Assembly (NCBI GenBank): GCA_029565915.1
Contig: JAKQNG010000340.1
Location: 1-50,399, forward strand
Length of the DNA: 50,399 nt
Direction of reading: 5' to 3'
Source of the DNA: Deltaproteobacteria bacterium
GTDB lineage: Bacteria; Myxococcota_A; Polyangia; JAAYKL01
The translations under genes and the position numbers were made by a program. The notes under the pieces were generated by a model. The model did not search any database. It was given only the letters and a program-made list of their open reading frames with translations, and had not been told where the DNA came from. Shown piece after piece: positions 1 to 10,802 of the stretch (position 1 is the stretch's first letter; each line of letters opens with the position of its first letter).

Positions 1-1370
1 CGCTTGGTCAGGGTGGTGACCAGCACCCGATCCCCCAGCGCCACCCGCCGGCGGATTTCCTCCAGCAGATCGTCCACCTGGCTGCGGGCCGGCCGGACCT
101 CCACCTCGGGATCCATGAGCCCGGTGGGCCGGATGACCTGCTCGACGATTTCCGCGCCCGCCTGCTGCAGCTCGTAGTCCGCCGGCGTTGCGGAGACGTA
201 CACCACCTGGCCGATGCGCGCATTGAACTCGTCGAAGGTCAGCGGCCGGTTGTCCAGGGCGGAGGGCAGGCGGAATCCAAAATCGACCAACGTCTGCTTG
301 CGGGAGCGATCGCCGCGGTACATGGCGCCCACCTGGCTGATCGTCTGATGGCTCTCGTCAACGAACAGCACGAAATCATCTGGGAAATAGTCGAGCAGCG
401 TGGTCGGCGGTTCGCCGGGTGCGCGTCCGTCCAGATGTCGGGAGTAGTTTTCGATGCCGGGGCAGTGGCCCGTTTCTTCGAGCATTTCCAGATCGTACAG
501 GGTGCGCTCTTCGAGGCGCTGCTTCTCCACCAGCTTTCCCTGGCCGTCGAGTTCTGCCAGCCGTGTTCGCAGTTCGTCGCGGATGCTGTTCAGGGCCTGC
601 TGCATCTTCTCAGGCGGCAGCACGTAATGGGAGCCGGGAAAGAAGGACACCCGCGGCAGAGACCCCAGCACGTGGCCCCGCAGCGGATCGATCTCGCTGA
701 TCCGCTCCACCGTGTCGCCGAAGAATTCAATCCGTACGGCCCGCTCGTCCTCGTGGACGGGAAAGATTTCCACCGTGTCGCCCCGGGCGCGGAAGGTGCC
801 CCGCGCAAAATCCGCATCGTTCCGCGCGTACTGAATGTCGACCAGGGCGCGCAGGAGTCGGTCCCGTCCCTTTGACGGTCCGGTCTCCACGGTGACCATC
901 ATCGCCGCGTAATCGTCCTTTGCACCGATTCCGTAGATGCACGAAACGGAGGCCACGACGATGACATCGCGCCGGGTCAGCAGGGACCGGGTGGCCGCAT
1001 GGCGCATCCGATCAAGCTGCTCGTTCATCGACGAGTCCTTTTCGATGTAGGTGTTGGTGGAAGGGACATAGGCTTCCGGCTGGTAGTAATCGTAATAGCT
1101 GACGAAATACTCCACCGCATTGCGCGGAAACAGGGCCTTGAATTCCGAATAGAGCTGGGCGGCGAGAATCTTGTTGTGCGCCAGCACGAGGATGGGCCGC
1201 TGCACCGCCATGGCGACCTGTGCCATGGTAAAGGTCTTGCCCGAACCGGTGATGCCCAGCAGCACCTGATGGGCGATGCCCGCTTCGATGCCACGGGCCA
1301 GTCGTTCAATCGCCCGGGGTTGATCTCCCCGCGGCTCAAACGCCGATGTCAATACCAGCTTCTTTTCCAT
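1..1370 (-). CDS. uvrB: Excinuclease ABC subunit B (UvrB), 3' end truncated by window edge
   Basis: Reverse-strand translation begins [28 protein letters not shown]...[14 protein letters not shown]...[61 protein letters not shown], characteristic UvrB. Not in the ORF track because its stop lies outside the window. Confidence 0.96.
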   Translation of the reverse strand, partial: MEKKLVLTSAFEPRGDQPRAIERLARGIEAGIAHQVLLGITGSGKTFTMAQVAMAVQRPILVLAHNKILAAQLYSEFKALFPRNAVEYFVSYYDYYQPEAYVPSTNTYIEKDSSMNEQLDRMRHAATRSLLTRRDVIVVASVSCIYGIGAKDDYAAMMVTVETGPSKGRDRLLRALVDIQYARNDADFARGTFRARGDTVEIFPVHEDERAVRIEFFGDTVERISEIDPLRGHVLGSLPRVSFFPGSHYVLPPEKMQQALNSIRDELRTRLAELDGQGKLVEKQRLEERTLYDLEMLEETGHCPGIENYSRHLDGRAPGEPPTTLLDYFPDDFVLFVDESHQTISQVGAMYRGDRSRKQTLVDFGFRLPSALDNRPLTFDEFNARIGQVVYVSATPADYELQQAGAEIVEQVIRPTGLMDPEVEVRPARSQVDDLLEEIRRRVALGDRVLVTTLTK

Positions 1371-1698
1371 CCGCTTGCCTTCTGTTCACCTGTGGACAGC
1401 CTGCTGAAAAGTTGTGAACAACCAACCTCTTCCTTCTGGACGATCCCGGGATGAACTGTGAAGAACTTTTTCTCCAGACCGGGGTGGGACGTTATACAGA
1501 ATTCATTCACACAATCCCGTGTTCAGCGAGTTCCCGCAGATCCTGACGATGCAGAGTTATCCACATTTTCACAACCCCTGCTATTACTGTTCTTTATTAA
1601 AACTGTGCTTTAGATAGAACTGGACACTGGCTGGAAAAAACGCAATTCTTCCTTCGGTCGTCCCGTGAGCGGCCTATTGAAACAAAGGAAAATCACCT
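1371..1698. promoter_or_regulatory. Candidate replication origin / DnaA-box cluster in the uvrB-dnaN divergent intergenic region
   Basis: Perfect DnaA box TTATCCACA at 1557-1565; 7/9 matches at 1391-1399 (-), 1413-1421 (-), 1457-1465 (-), 1503-1511 (+); AT-rich tract about 1582-1617 next to dnaN. Confidence 0.45.
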
Positions 1699-2841
1699 AT
1701 GAAAGTGACATTGTCCAGACAGTGTTTCTCTGCCGCCCTTGCCCGCACCAGCGGCATTGCCGATCGCAAGAGCTCGATGCAGATTCTTTCCAACGTGCTC
1801 GTTTCCACCGAGGGAGATGATCGCGTGCGATTTGCGGCCACGGATCTCAGCCTGTCCGCGGAAGGCCTGTTTCCGGCCCGTGTCGACAAGGATGGCGCTG
1901 TGACGCTGCCGGCCCGAACCCTGCACGACGTGGTGAAGAACATGCCCGACGGCCCCATCACCCTGAATGTGGACGGAGATGCGGTGGAAGTCACCGCCGG
2001 TCGAACGCGGTTCCGCCTGCTCAGCCTGCCCGCCGACGATTTTCCGACCATTCCGGATGCCGCGGAGGTGTCCTTCTTCGATGTGAAAGAAAAACACCTG
2101 GCCGGGATGATCGACCGCTGTGCCTACTCCATTTCCAGCGATGAAACACGACCCCACATCAATGGCGCCCTCTTTCAGGGAGATGGCAAGATTCTGCGGA
2201 TGGTCACCACGGATGGTCACCGGTTATCAAAGGTGGAATGCCGTGTGCAGGAAAGCGGGTTCTACAACTTCAACATGGTCATTCCCCAGAAGGGAATTCT
2301 GGAAATCCGGCGACTCCTCGGCGACTCGGAAGACACCGTGTCCATCGGTTCGCTCGACGGGTCGGTGTTCCTGAAGCGGAAGGTGGAGGTGGAGAAGGCG
2401 ACGGATGATCAGCCGGCAGTTACGGCGGATGTATGCCTCTCCTCCAAACTGATCGAAACGGAGTTTCCGCCCTACGATCAGGTGATTCCGAAACAACAGG
2501 AAAAGCGGATGATCGTTCCCCGCGGAAAGCTGCTCGATGCATTGAAGCGCGTGTCCATCGTTTCGTCGGATCGCACCCTCGGCGTCAAATTTGTTCTCTC
2601 CGAAGGCGCGGTGGAAATCGTAACGGACAATCCGTCCATCGGCGGAAGCTCTGATGTCGTGGATGTCAGCTATGACGGCGCGGATATGGAAATCGGTTTC
2701 AACGCCAAGTACTTTATCGATGTTCTTTCGGTGTTGAATGATGAAGAAGTAGCGGTGGAATTGTCGGGCGATCTGGATCCCGCTGTTGTCAAGGATACGG
2801 CCGGGGAATTCGTGGGCGTCGTCATGCCCATGCGCATCTAG
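1699..2841 (+). CDS. dnaN: DNA polymerase III beta sliding clamp
   Basis: 380 aa, MKVTLSRQCFSAALARTSGIADRKSSMQILSNVLVSTEGDDRVRFAATDLSLS...; ends VVMPMRI, typical DnaN C-terminus. Confidence 0.97.
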   Translation: MKVTLSRQCFSAALARTSGIADRKSSMQILSNVLVSTEGDDRVRFAATDLSLSAEGLFPARVDKDGAVTLPARTLHDVVKNMPDGPITLNVDGDAVEVTAGRTRFRLLSLPADDFPTIPDAAEVSFFDVKEKHLAGMIDRCAYSISSDETRPHINGALFQGDGKILRMVTTDGHRLSKVECRVQESGFYNFNMVIPQKGILEIRRLLGDSEDTVSIGSLDGSVFLKRKVEVEKATDDQPAVTADVCLSSKLIETEFPPYDQVIPKQQEKRMIVPRGKLLDALKRVSIVSSDRTLGVKFVLSEGAVEIVTDNPSIGGSSDVVDVSYDGADMEIGFNAKYFIDVLSVLNDEEVAVELSGDLDPAVVKDTAGEFVGVVMPMRI

Positions 2842-2850
2842 GAAAACCGC

Positions 2851-3933
2851 TTGCTCTCCGTCCGGCTCGACGAACTCAGCATTGTCCACCTCCGCAACAT
2901 CCGTTCCGCACGAATCGAACCCTGTCCCCGGTTCAATGTCATTTCCGGCCGCAACGGCATGGGCAAATCGAACCTGATTGAAGGAATCTATCTGCTGGGC
3001 GCATTGCGATCCTTCCGCACGGCGGTCCGCGGTGAACTGTTGATGTACGGAGAAGAGCGGGCCAGGGTGACCGGCCTGTTCGGCGATGCGGCGGCGGGCA
3101 TCCGGTGTGAAATGACATGGACCCGGGGAGAACGCACGGTGACAGTGGACGGAAAGGATGTCACCGCGACGGGAATGCATTTTCAGATGCTGCCCATGGT
3201 GTTGTTCCACCCGGCGATGATGGACATCGTGCAGGGCGGACCGGAGATTCGACGGCGGTTTCTCGATCGGGCGATGTTTCAGGCAGACGGCCGATATCCG
3301 TCCATCTATCGGGCCTACCAGCGGGTACTGGCCAACCGGAACCGCCTGCTCCGGGACGGACGCAGCGACCAACGGGCCCTGGCCCCCTTCGATACACAGC
3401 TGGCGGATGCGGGCAGCCGGATGGTCTCCATGCGGGCGGAGTTCGTCGATCAGATGCAGCCGTTCTTTAAAGATGCGGCAGAACGGATCAGCGAGGGCGG
3501 CGTGGCCGAAATGACCTATCGACCGTCCATCCGGGGCGCGCAGGAAGAATATGCACGGGTGCTGGCGGACAAGGCGGGTGTTGACCGGGAGCGTCGATTT
3601 ACGACGGCGGGGCCCCACGCCGATGATCTCGTGTTTCTGATGGAAGGGCACGCGGCCCGGAGATATGCCTCCCAGGGACAGCAACGAACGCTGGTGCTGG
3701 CGGCAAAAATTGCCGAAACGCGGGCCCTGGCGGATTGCACGGGACGAATTCCCCTGCTGCTGTTTGACGACGTCTCCTCGGAGCTGGATCGAGACCGGAA
3801 TCGCCACCTGTTTGCATTCCTGCAGAGCATGGGTGGACAGGTATTCATCACGACCACCCACCGCGACTACATCCACATTGATGAACACCGCGCAGACTAC
3901 TCTGTCGTCGATGGCACCTTTATTCCCGGATGA
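2851..3933 (+). CDS. recF: DNA replication/repair protein RecF (TTG start)
   Basis: Walker A GRNGMGKSN, signature YASQGQQRTLVLAAKIAE, Walker B PLLLFDDVSSELD; directly downstream of dnaN. Confidence 0.95.
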   Translation: MLSVRLDELSIVHLRNIRSARIEPCPRFNVISGRNGMGKSNLIEGIYLLGALRSFRTAVRGELLMYGEERARVTGLFGDAAAGIRCEMTWTRGERTVTVDGKDVTATGMHFQMLPMVLFHPAMMDIVQGGPEIRRRFLDRAMFQADGRYPSIYRAYQRVLANRNRLLRDGRSDQRALAPFDTQLADAGSRMVSMRAEFVDQMQPFFKDAAERISEGGVAEMTYRPSIRGAQEEYARVLADKAGVDRERRFTTAGPHADDLVFLMEGHAARRYASQGQQRTLVLAAKIAETRALADCTGRIPLLLFDDVSSELDRDRNRHLFAFLQSMGGQVFITTTHRDYIHIDEHRADYSVVDGTFIPG

Positions 3934-3945
3934 AAGATGCGGATG

Positions 3946-4506
3946 CTATTTGAATTTGCGACCCTTGGTGCGCCAGCCGGTGCGAAGCAGGGATGCGTTG
4001 CGCTCAGCGGTCACCTGATCGACATTTTCGATGACGACAAAGATATGCTCGTCGATGCCGCGTGCTTTGTCGACCACGCTATCCACCCGCCGGCGGGGTA
4101 CTTTCATGAACAGGATGGAGATGGGACCGTCCTGCCCCTCCCCTTTCAGTTCCGTCAGGGCATAACCCTCGGCGCGCAGAGCCGATGACACATCGTCCGC
4201 CCGGCGGGTGAACAGCAGCACCGCCTTGTCGCCCACGGCCAGCCATTTTTCAATGGTGACGCCCAGCACTGTACCGGTGGCAAATCCGACGGCGTAGAAC
4301 ACCGCGTAGATAGGCTGTTCCCTGACGCCGTCAATCACCCGGGACACCACCCAGATCCAGATGAGCACCTCGAAGAAGCCCAGAACCCACGAAACGAGCC
4401 GGTTTCCCCGGATGATGAACAGGGTTCGCAAGGTTCCCAGCGACACGTCCACGATGCGCGCCGCGAAGATGAGAAAGCAGTTGAGAACGAGAATATCCGT
4501 CAGCAT
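3946..4506 (-). CDS. UPF0316 / DUF5698-DUF2179 membrane protein
   Basis: FLIFAARIVDVSLGTLRTLFIIRGNRLVSWVLGFFEVLIWIWVVSRVI... followed by a DUF2179-like C-terminal domain. Confidence 0.85.
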   Translation of the reverse strand: MLTDILVLNCFLIFAARIVDVSLGTLRTLFIIRGNRLVSWVLGFFEVLIWIWVVSRVIDGVREQPIYAVFYAVGFATGTVLGVTIEKWLAVGDKAVLLFTRRADDVSSALRAEGYALTELKGEGQDGPISILFMKVPRRRVDSVVDKARGIDEHIFVVIENVDQVTAERNASLLRTGWRTKGRKFK

Positions 4507-4532
4507 GGACGCACCTTAATCCGGGAGCTGTT

Positions 4533-6224
4533 TCAGAACAAGACTTCGAAAAGGGAAGTTGTGAATTGCCGCTGAGACGTCGAACATCCGGAAATCGCGT
4601 GGGCCGTGGATGACGGGTCGGCCGAATCCGGGGTGTCCGTGTCCCCGGTGCCGCTGTCCGTGTCCGGATCGCCATCTGAAAGACAAGATCCCGTCACCTC
4701 CACGGCATCCACGTCGTAGCCGCCGTCTGTGACACCGAAGAACACCGCGCCGTCATCCACGAGTCGCACAAATTGCACAGCCCTCGGAAACGCCTGCACA
4801 TCCACCTCCAGCGTTCCTGCCCCTTTGGCGACTTCCATGAACGGTCCGTCCTGATGCGCGGCGACAAATACGCGCACCTGATCACTGCTGCCCGTACCGC
4901 TCACCACGGTCAGGTCGGCGCCGTCCCCATCGTCCAGGGCCTCGCCCAGATCGAGCGTGAGGCTGCCGCCGCCCAGGGAGTAGTACCAGTCGTCCCGCCG
5001 GCCCAGGGCATCGGATGGCAGCGTGGTGTTGTCGTAGCCATTCGTTGCATACCAGTGGTTCGTCAGGTCCCGCGGCTGGGTCATTGCATTCACCCGGAAG
5101 GCGGACCGGCAGTCGTCGGGAGTCAGGGCGAAATCCACCGTGACGGTTCCACCGGACGGAACCACCACGTTATCCACTGTGAGGGCCGCATACCCGTTTG
5201 CCCATGCGGTGATCTCGTAAGTTCCCTCCAGCAGCATGCGGTGATAGTCCCCGCCGTCGGGATCCGTGAACACAGGTTCCCCTTCGGGCTCCACGGTAAT
5301 CATGGCGGGCAGCGGTTGTCCGGTTTCTGCGTCCGTGACCGTTCCTTCGACGCCCCGCAGGGCCCATTCGAAGAACGCGACAACGCCCGGCCCGTGAACG
5401 TCCCATTGCAGCTCCGCATCGGACTGCAGTTCAATGGTCCAGTCGAAGGTGCCCGCCGTGCCCAGGGACCAGTCGTCGATGTCCCCCGAAATCTGATACC
5501 AGTCCCAGCCGAACACCACCTGATAATCGCTTGCGCCCGCGTAGTCGGCGCCAATGGCGGCAATCAGTTCTTCGTCGCGGGGGTGGAAGGGCGTCCAGTT
5601 CCAGGGGCCGTTCACGTAGTCGGCGCGGGTGTGGTAGCTGAGCCCCAGCACAAAGGCGCGGGACTGGCTCAGGTCGCGCAGTGCACGGGTTTCCGGCTCC
5701 GAAAAGGGAGAAGAACCGTGGTCCGGAACCGGCGTCCACGCGTAGCCGAAGTTGCGGTTCAGATCGATTCCGGAGGCGTTCAACCGCTCTGCGGGCACCC
5801 GGTCATGCCCGTCGGGATTGACGAGGGGCACGAAGACGAACTGGAGGTGTTCCACCAGCCGGCGGCTCATCGGATCGACAGCCGCGCCGTCCAGCAACGA
5901 CGCGATGATCTGCAGCACCATTTCCGTGGCCAGGCACTCGTTTCCATGAATGCCGCCCACCACGCGGACTTCCGGTTTCGCGGCATCCTGCGCCGGATCG
6001 GTTGACACGAAAAGGGCGTGGATGTCCGCGCCCGCAACGGATTGACCGATGATCTCCCGACGCGCCAGATGGGGAAACGATGTCTCATATCCGGCAAGCC
6101 GCGCATCGATATCCTCGTTGTTGCCGTATTCTTCGCACGAAGACAGGGAGGCCGCCGCGCCGCGGCCCAGGAGCAGCACGATGATGGCGCACCGGGCGAT
6201 GTCAGCCCAGCGTGACCTGCACAT
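4533..6224 (-). CDS. Secreted M14 family zinc carboxypeptidase with C-terminal regulatory-like and Asp/Thr-rich regions
   Basis: [16 protein letters not shown] (HxxE), [32 protein letters not shown]; downstream [22 protein letters not shown] (carboxypeptidase-regulatory-like). Start chosen at internal Met (6224); the ORF is open to 6281. Confidence 0.85.
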   Translation of the reverse strand: MCRSRWADIARCAIIVLLLGRGAAASLSSCEEYGNNEDIDARLAGYETSFPHLARREIIGQSVAGADIHALFVSTDPAQDAAKPEVRVVGGIHGNECLATEMVLQIIASLLDGAAVDPMSRRLVEHLQFVFVPLVNPDGHDRVPAERLNASGIDLNRNFGYAWTPVPDHGSSPFSEPETRALRDLSQSRAFVLGLSYHTRADYVNGPWNWTPFHPRDEELIAAIGADYAGASDYQVVFGWDWYQISGDIDDWSLGTAGTFDWTIELQSDAELQWDVHGPGVVAFFEWALRGVEGTVTDAETGQPLPAMITVEPEGEPVFTDPDGGDYHRMLLEGTYEITAWANGYAALTVDNVVVPSGGTVTVDFALTPDDCRSAFRVNAMTQPRDLTNHWYATNGYDNTTLPSDALGRRDDWYYSLGGGSLTLDLGEALDDGDGADLTVVSGTGSSDQVRVFVAAHQDGPFMEVAKGAGTLEVDVQAFPRAVQFVRLVDDGAVFFGVTDGGYDVDAVEVTGSCLSDGDPDTDSGTGDTDTPDSADPSSTAHAISGCSTSQRQFTTSLFEVLF

Positions 6225-8637
6225 GGTGGGATTTGCCGTCGCCGAACACGGGGAGGATGTTGCCGTCGATTTTTTTACCATCCACCACGGCTTCCTTGAC
6301 GCCCCGGCACACGTGGGAGGGATTCTTCACCTCGATGACATAGGTGGCGCCCCGGAATTTCCGGGTGATTGTGTACCCGTCCCAGGCGGCGGGAATGCAC
6401 GGATCCACCTTCAGGCCGTGGTAGTCGGGCTGGATGCCCAGGATGTGGTTGGCAATGGCAATGAAGTTCCACGCGGCGGTGCCCGTGAGCCAGGAGTTCT
6501 TCGCTTCGCCGGGCCGGAAGGCATCCTTGCCCGCGATCATCTGGGCGTACACATACGGCTCCACCGTGTGCAGCTCGCTGCGATCCTCGGTGTAGGCGGG
6601 GGCGATTTTCGCATAGTACTCAAACGCCCGATCACCGCGGCCGATCACCGTTTCGCCGATCATGATCCACGGATTGTTGTGGCAGAAGATGCCCGCGTTT
6701 TCCTTGTATCCGGGTGGATAGGTGGAAATTTCGCCATAGCGGATTTCGTATTTCGTGAACGCCGGATGGTTGAGCACGATGCCGTGTTCGCAGTCCAGGT
6801 ATTTCTTGACGGCGTCGAGGGCCTGCCGTGCCCTGCCATCTTCTGCGCCGATGCCCGCCATGGTGCAGAATCCCTGGGATTCGATGAAGATTTTTCCTTC
6901 TTCGTTATCCTTGCTGCCCACCTTGTCGCCGTAGAAATCGTAGGCCCGCAGGAACCACTCGCCGTCCCAGCCGTGAGACAGAATGGCCTGCTCCATTTTC
7001 GCAATGTGGGACAGGGCGGTTTTTGCCTCGTCGGCAAAACCCTTCAAATCGCAGATCTCGGCAAACTGCCGACCGTAGATGACAAACATGCCCGCGATCA
7101 TCAGGCTTTCGGCGGTGCGCCCTTCCTGATTGGACGTGGTCTGGAAGGGTTCGTCGGGATTGTTGGAAAAACAGTTCAGGTTGAGGCAGTCGTTCCAGTC
7201 CGCGCGGCCGATGAGAGGCAGGCCGTGGGGCCCCAGGTTGTTCACCACGTGGTAGAACGAGCGCCGCAGGTGGTCGAACAGGGGTTTCGCCTTTGCCACG
7301 TCGTTGTCGTAGGGCACCATCGCATCGAGGATGGACATGTCGCCCGTTTCCTTGATGTAGGCCGCCGTGGAACACACCAGCCACATGGGATCGTCGTTGA
7401 AGTTGCCGCCGATCTCGTTGTTGCCCTTCTTGGTGAGGGGCTGGTACTGGTGATAAGCGCCGCCGTCCTCCAGCTGGGTGGCCGCCAGATCCATGATGCG
7501 CTCCCGGCACCGATCGGGCACCTGGTGAACAAATCCGATGATGTCCTGGTTGGAATCGCGGAATCCCATGCCGCGGCCGATGCCGGATTCGAAATAGGAG
7601 GCGCTGCGGGACAGGTTGAAGGTCACCATGCACTGGTACTGGTTCCAGATGTTCACCATCCTTGAGAGCTTTTCGTCCGGGTGGGTGAGCTGGTAGCGGC
7701 CGAGCACGTCGTCCCAGTAGGCCTGCAGCTCCGCAAAGGCCCGGTCCACGGCGGCGCCGTCCTTGAAGCGATCGATCATGGCGCGGGCGGGGGCCTTGTT
7801 GATGACGCCTTCGGAGGCCCACTTCTGATCCTGGGGGTTTTCCGCATAGCCCAGCACGAAGATGAATTCCTCCGACGCGCCCGGGGCGAGCCGGATGTCC
7901 AGGAAATGGCTGGCGATGGGGCTCCAGCCGTGGGCCACGTGGTTGCCCGGTTTGCCCTGTTCCACCATGAGCGGCTCGTGGAAGCCCCGGTAGTCACCCA
8001 GAAACGCCCGGCGATCCGTTTCGAAGCCGTCGATGGGGCGGTTGCACGAAAAGAACGAAAAGTGATTGCGGCGCTCCCGGTATTCCGTGCGGTGGTAAAT
8101 GACGCCGTCTTCCACTTCCACTTCGCCCGTGTTCAGGTTGCGCTGGAAGTTCGTCATGTCGTCGAGGGCGTTCCACATGCAGAACTCGACAAACGAAAAT
8201 ACCTTCAGGTTGACCGGGGCGTCCGAGCGGTTGGTCAGGGTGAGGCGGGTGACTTCTCCTTCGAATTTCTGCGGAACAAAGGTGAGCACCTCCGCCTGCA
8301 CGCCGTTCTTCGACGAAACGAACCGGGTGTAGCCCATGCCGTGACGGCATTCATAGCTGTCCAGATCGGTTTTTACGGGCATCCAGGTGGGCGTCCAGAT
8401 GTCGCGGCCGTCGTTGATGTAGAAATACTTTCCCGATGCGTCCTGGGGCACCGTGTTGTAGCGGTAGCGGGTCAGCCGGCGCAGGCGGGCGTCCCGGTAG
8501 AAGCTGTAGCCGCCCCCCAGGCTGGAGATGATGGAAAAGAAATTTCCCGTTCCCAGATAGTTGATCCACGGAAACGGGGTCCGGGGGTTGGTGATCACAT
8601 ACTCGCGTCCGGTGTCGTTAAAATGGCCGTATTTCAT
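6202..8637 (-). CDS. Cellobiose phosphorylase, glycoside hydrolase family 94
   Basis: 811 aa, [61 protein letters not shown]..., [15 protein letters not shown], typical GH94 cellobiose phosphorylase. Confidence 0.93.
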   Translation of the reverse strand: MKYGHFNDTGREYVITNPRTPFPWINYLGTGNFFSIISSLGGGYSFYRDARLRRLTRYRYNTVPQDASGKYFYINDGRDIWTPTWMPVKTDLDSYECRHGMGYTRFVSSKNGVQAEVLTFVPQKFEGEVTRLTLTNRSDAPVNLKVFSFVEFCMWNALDDMTNFQRNLNTGEVEVEDGVIYHRTEYRERRNHFSFFSCNRPIDGFETDRRAFLGDYRGFHEPLMVEQGKPGNHVAHGWSPIASHFLDIRLAPGASEEFIFVLGYAENPQDQKWASEGVINKAPARAMIDRFKDGAAVDRAFAELQAYWDDVLGRYQLTHPDEKLSRMVNIWNQYQCMVTFNLSRSASYFESGIGRGMGFRDSNQDIIGFVHQVPDRCRERIMDLAATQLEDGGAYHQYQPLTKKGNNEIGGNFNDDPMWLVCSTAAYIKETGDMSILDAMVPYDNDVAKAKPLFDHLRRSFYHVVNNLGPHGLPLIGRADWNDCLNLNCFSNNPDEPFQTTSNQEGRTAESLMIAGMFVIYGRQFAEICDLKGFADEAKTALSHIAKMEQAILSHGWDGEWFLRAYDFYGDKVGSKDNEEGKIFIESQGFCTMAGIGAEDGRARQALDAVKKYLDCEHGIVLNHPAFTKYEIRYGEISTYPPGYKENAGIFCHNNPWIMIGETVIGRGDRAFEYYAKIAPAYTEDRSELHTVEPYVYAQMIAGKDAFRPGEAKNSWLTGTAAWNFIAIANHILGIQPDYHGLKVDPCIPAAWDGYTITRKFRGATYVIEVKNPSHVCRGVKEAVVDGKKIDGNILPVFGDGKSHHVQVTLG

Positions 8638-8748
8638 TGCACTCCTCCGTTTGAAGCCGGTTGATTCCCGAAGTCCCGAAACTACCTGAGGACGCCGATC
8701 ATTTGAATACTGAAACTGGCATATTCCGGCGGGGCCGGGGCGGGCCGG

Positions 8749-9198
8749 TTACATCGTTATGAGGGAAATGCCCGCGCGGTCCGCAAGGGTGAGGCCGGTC
8801 CATCCGCACAGGGCCAGCAGCCCGTACAGAACGAATGCAACGGCGACAAGGGGGGCGCGCCAGCGGCGGCGGGCCACCAGCTGGACCGCGATGAACGACA
8901 CCAGCAGCACCAGGGAGGCGATGGCGGCCCCGTTCATGGACAGGGGGAGCAGCAGCGGGTCGAGGAATCCGCCGGCGGCCTTCGACTGAAAGACGGGCCC
9001 GGCAACGCCCACGAGGATGCCGTACACCCAGCTGGCCACGTCCATGCCGAGGCCGGACGGAGAGGTTTTCGTCGATGTCATTCCCAGAATGCCGATGAAG
9101 AGCCCTCCCATGGCCAGGGCGATGGCGATCCAGCCCCAGCCGGGGATCCAGCAGAAGCCCAGGGCAGCCACCGTCATCACCATCGCCGTCGTGTTCAT
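8749..9198 (-). CDS. Multi-TM integral membrane protein
   Basis: 149 aa with about 4 hydrophobic segments; start overlaps the tag stop (translational coupling). Confidence 0.7.
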   Translation of the reverse strand: MNTTAMVMTVAALGFCWIPGWGWIAIALAMGGLFIGILGMTSTKTSPSGLGMDVASWVYGILVGVAGPVFQSKAAGGFLDPLLLPLSMNGAAIASLVLLVSFIAVQLVARRRWRAPLVAVAFVLYGLLALCGWTGLTLADRAGISLITM

Positions 9199-9791
9199 GA
9201 AGCCCCTTTCAGCTCGCCGTGGCGGAAGCAGGTGGTCAGGTGGTCGTTCACCATGCCGCAGGCCTGCATGTGGGCGTACAGGATGGTGGGTCCGACGAAG
9301 GTGAACCCCCGGCGGCGCATGTCCCGGCTCCAGGCCTCGGAAACCGGCGTGGACGCGGGCACCTGTGTCATGGCGGCAAACCGGTTGTGGATTGTCCGTC
9401 CCCCCGTGAACGCCATCGCATAGGCGTCAAACGAACCGAAGGCCGACTGCACCTCCAGAAAACGGGCCGCATTGTTGATGGCCGATTCGATTTTCCGCCG
9501 GTTCCGCACGATACCGTCGTCCGTCATCAGGCGGGTTACGTCCCGCTTTGAAAACGCGGCCACGGCCCGGGGATCGAAATCCGCAAACGCCTGTCGATAG
9601 GCGTCCCGTTTGCGCAGAATGGTGATCCACGACAACCCCGCCTGGGCCCCTTCGAGCACCAGGAATTCAAACAGCCGGCGGTCGTCGTGACAGGGAACGC
9701 CCCACTCCCCGTCGTGGTAATCGATGTACAGCGGATCGTCGCCCGGCCAGGGGCATCGACGCTTGTTCTGCGTTTTCGCAATCCTTGACAC
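9195..9791 (-). CDS. tag: DNA-3-methyladenine glycosylase I
   Basis: RCPWPGDDPLYIDYHDGEWGVPCHDDRRLFEFLVLEGAQAGLSWITILRKRDAYRQAFADFDP...GFTFVGPTILYAHMQACGMVNDHLTTCFRH. Confidence 0.96.
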   Translation of the reverse strand: MSRIAKTQNKRRCPWPGDDPLYIDYHDGEWGVPCHDDRRLFEFLVLEGAQAGLSWITILRKRDAYRQAFADFDPRAVAAFSKRDVTRLMTDDGIVRNRRKIESAINNAARFLEVQSAFGSFDAYAMAFTGGRTIHNRFAAMTQVPASTPVSEAWSRDMRRRGFTFVGPTILYAHMQACGMVNDHLTTCFRHGELKGAS

Positions 9792-9872
9792 GGCGCGGAT
9801 GGTAGCGTGTTTTTCCCATGGACAGAAGCGCCATTCTTATTAAAATCGGAAGCGTTTCATCGCACAAAAATC

Positions 9873-10619
9873 ATGAAACGGGTCGTCGACATTCTCAAGT
9901 CCAGCTGGGTGGTGTTCTGGTGGATGAGTGCCAGCTTTGTCATGTGGCTGCCCATTGCCCTGACGGGCGCGGTTTCCCGCACGGGGAAGCTGGCCTTCCA
10001 CATCTGCCGGGCCTGGGTGTGGCTGGGAAAGACCATCTGCTTTGCCACGGTACAATACGAGATCAGCCCGCAGATTGATCGCTCCCGTTCCTACATCATC
10101 GCGTCCAACCACCAGTCGCTCCTCGACATTCCCGCCCTCATGCTGATGGGCTTCCAGTTCCGGTGGGTGCTGAAGAAGGAGCTGGGGTACATTCCCCTGT
10201 TCGGATGGGCGCTCTATCTGGCGCGGCACATCTTCATCAACCGTTCATCGCCCAAGCTGGCGCTGAAGAACATGGCAATGGCCATGAAGAAGCTGCCCCC
10301 CGGCGTCAGCGTGGCCATCTTTCCCGAGGGCACCCGGGCGGACGACGGCGTCCTGCGGGAATTCAAAATCGGCGGCTTTCTGACCGCCATTGAGTCCGGC
10401 CTGCCCATCCTGCCGGTGACCATCAACGGCAGCTGGAAGCGGCTGCCCGACAAATCCTCCCTCTCGTTCGTGCCCGGCCCCATCCAGGTCATCGCCCATC
10501 CACCGGTGGAAGTTGCGGGACGCTCGAAGAAGGACATCGGCGCACTGATGGAAGAGGTGCGATCCGTTATCGCCTCCCGCCTGGACAGCAACTGGCCCTC
10601 ACCGCCTGCGCAGGGCTGA
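9873..10619 (+). CDS. plsC: 1-acyl-sn-glycerol-3-phosphate acyltransferase
   Basis: SNHQSLLDI (NHxxxxD) and IFPEGTRADDG motifs. Confidence 0.9.
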   Translation: MKRVVDILKSSWVVFWWMSASFVMWLPIALTGAVSRTGKLAFHICRAWVWLGKTICFATVQYEISPQIDRSRSYIIASNHQSLLDIPALMLMGFQFRWVLKKELGYIPLFGWALYLARHIFINRSSPKLALKNMAMAMKKLPPGVSVAIFPEGTRADDGVLREFKIGGFLTAIESGLPILPVTINGSWKRLPDKSSLSFVPGPIQVIAHPPVEVAGRSKKDIGALMEEVRSVIASRLDSNWPSPPAQG

Positions 10620-10796
10620 TTTCTTTTTTGCTTCCAGAAGGGCCGCCTGTTCTTCCGCCATGCGGATGCGGGTTTCCACGTCCAGGGCAAAGGTGGCGGT
10701 TCCTTCCTGCACGCAGCCGGGCCGGCCGGGCACGCACAGGGTGTCCAGCATCCGGCAGCGGCCGTCGTCGTCGCGGTTGGGACAGGCGAAGGTCAT
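10599..10796 (-). CDS. Small Cys-containing protein (65 aa), unknown function
   Basis: MTFACPNRDDDGRCRMLDTLCVPGRPGCVQEG..., four N-terminal Cys; convergent overlap with the plsC 3' end. Confidence 0.6.
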   Translation of the reverse strand: MTFACPNRDDDGRCRMLDTLCVPGRPGCVQEGTATFALDVETRIRMAEEQAALLEAKKKSALRRR

Positions 10797-10802
10797 GGCT
10801 GA

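Noticed and set aside
1382-1399. E. coli-type LexA box upstream of uvrB
   Set aside because: CTGT-N10-ACAG spacing instead of N8; kept only as a generic operator-like inverted repeat.
2227-3888. 553-aa minus-strand ORF antisense to dnaN/recF
   Set aside because: Shadow ORF; spans two clear genes on the opposite strand.
4533-4680. MYXO-CTERM-type sorting signal at the M14 carboxypeptidase C-terminus
   Set aside because: Asp/Thr-rich linker is present, but the end ([19 protein letters not shown]) lacks a TM helix and Arg cluster in this frame and in the alternative frame checked.
6049-7665. 538-aa plus-strand ORF antisense to GH94/M14
   Set aside because: Shadow ORF with no recognisable motifs.
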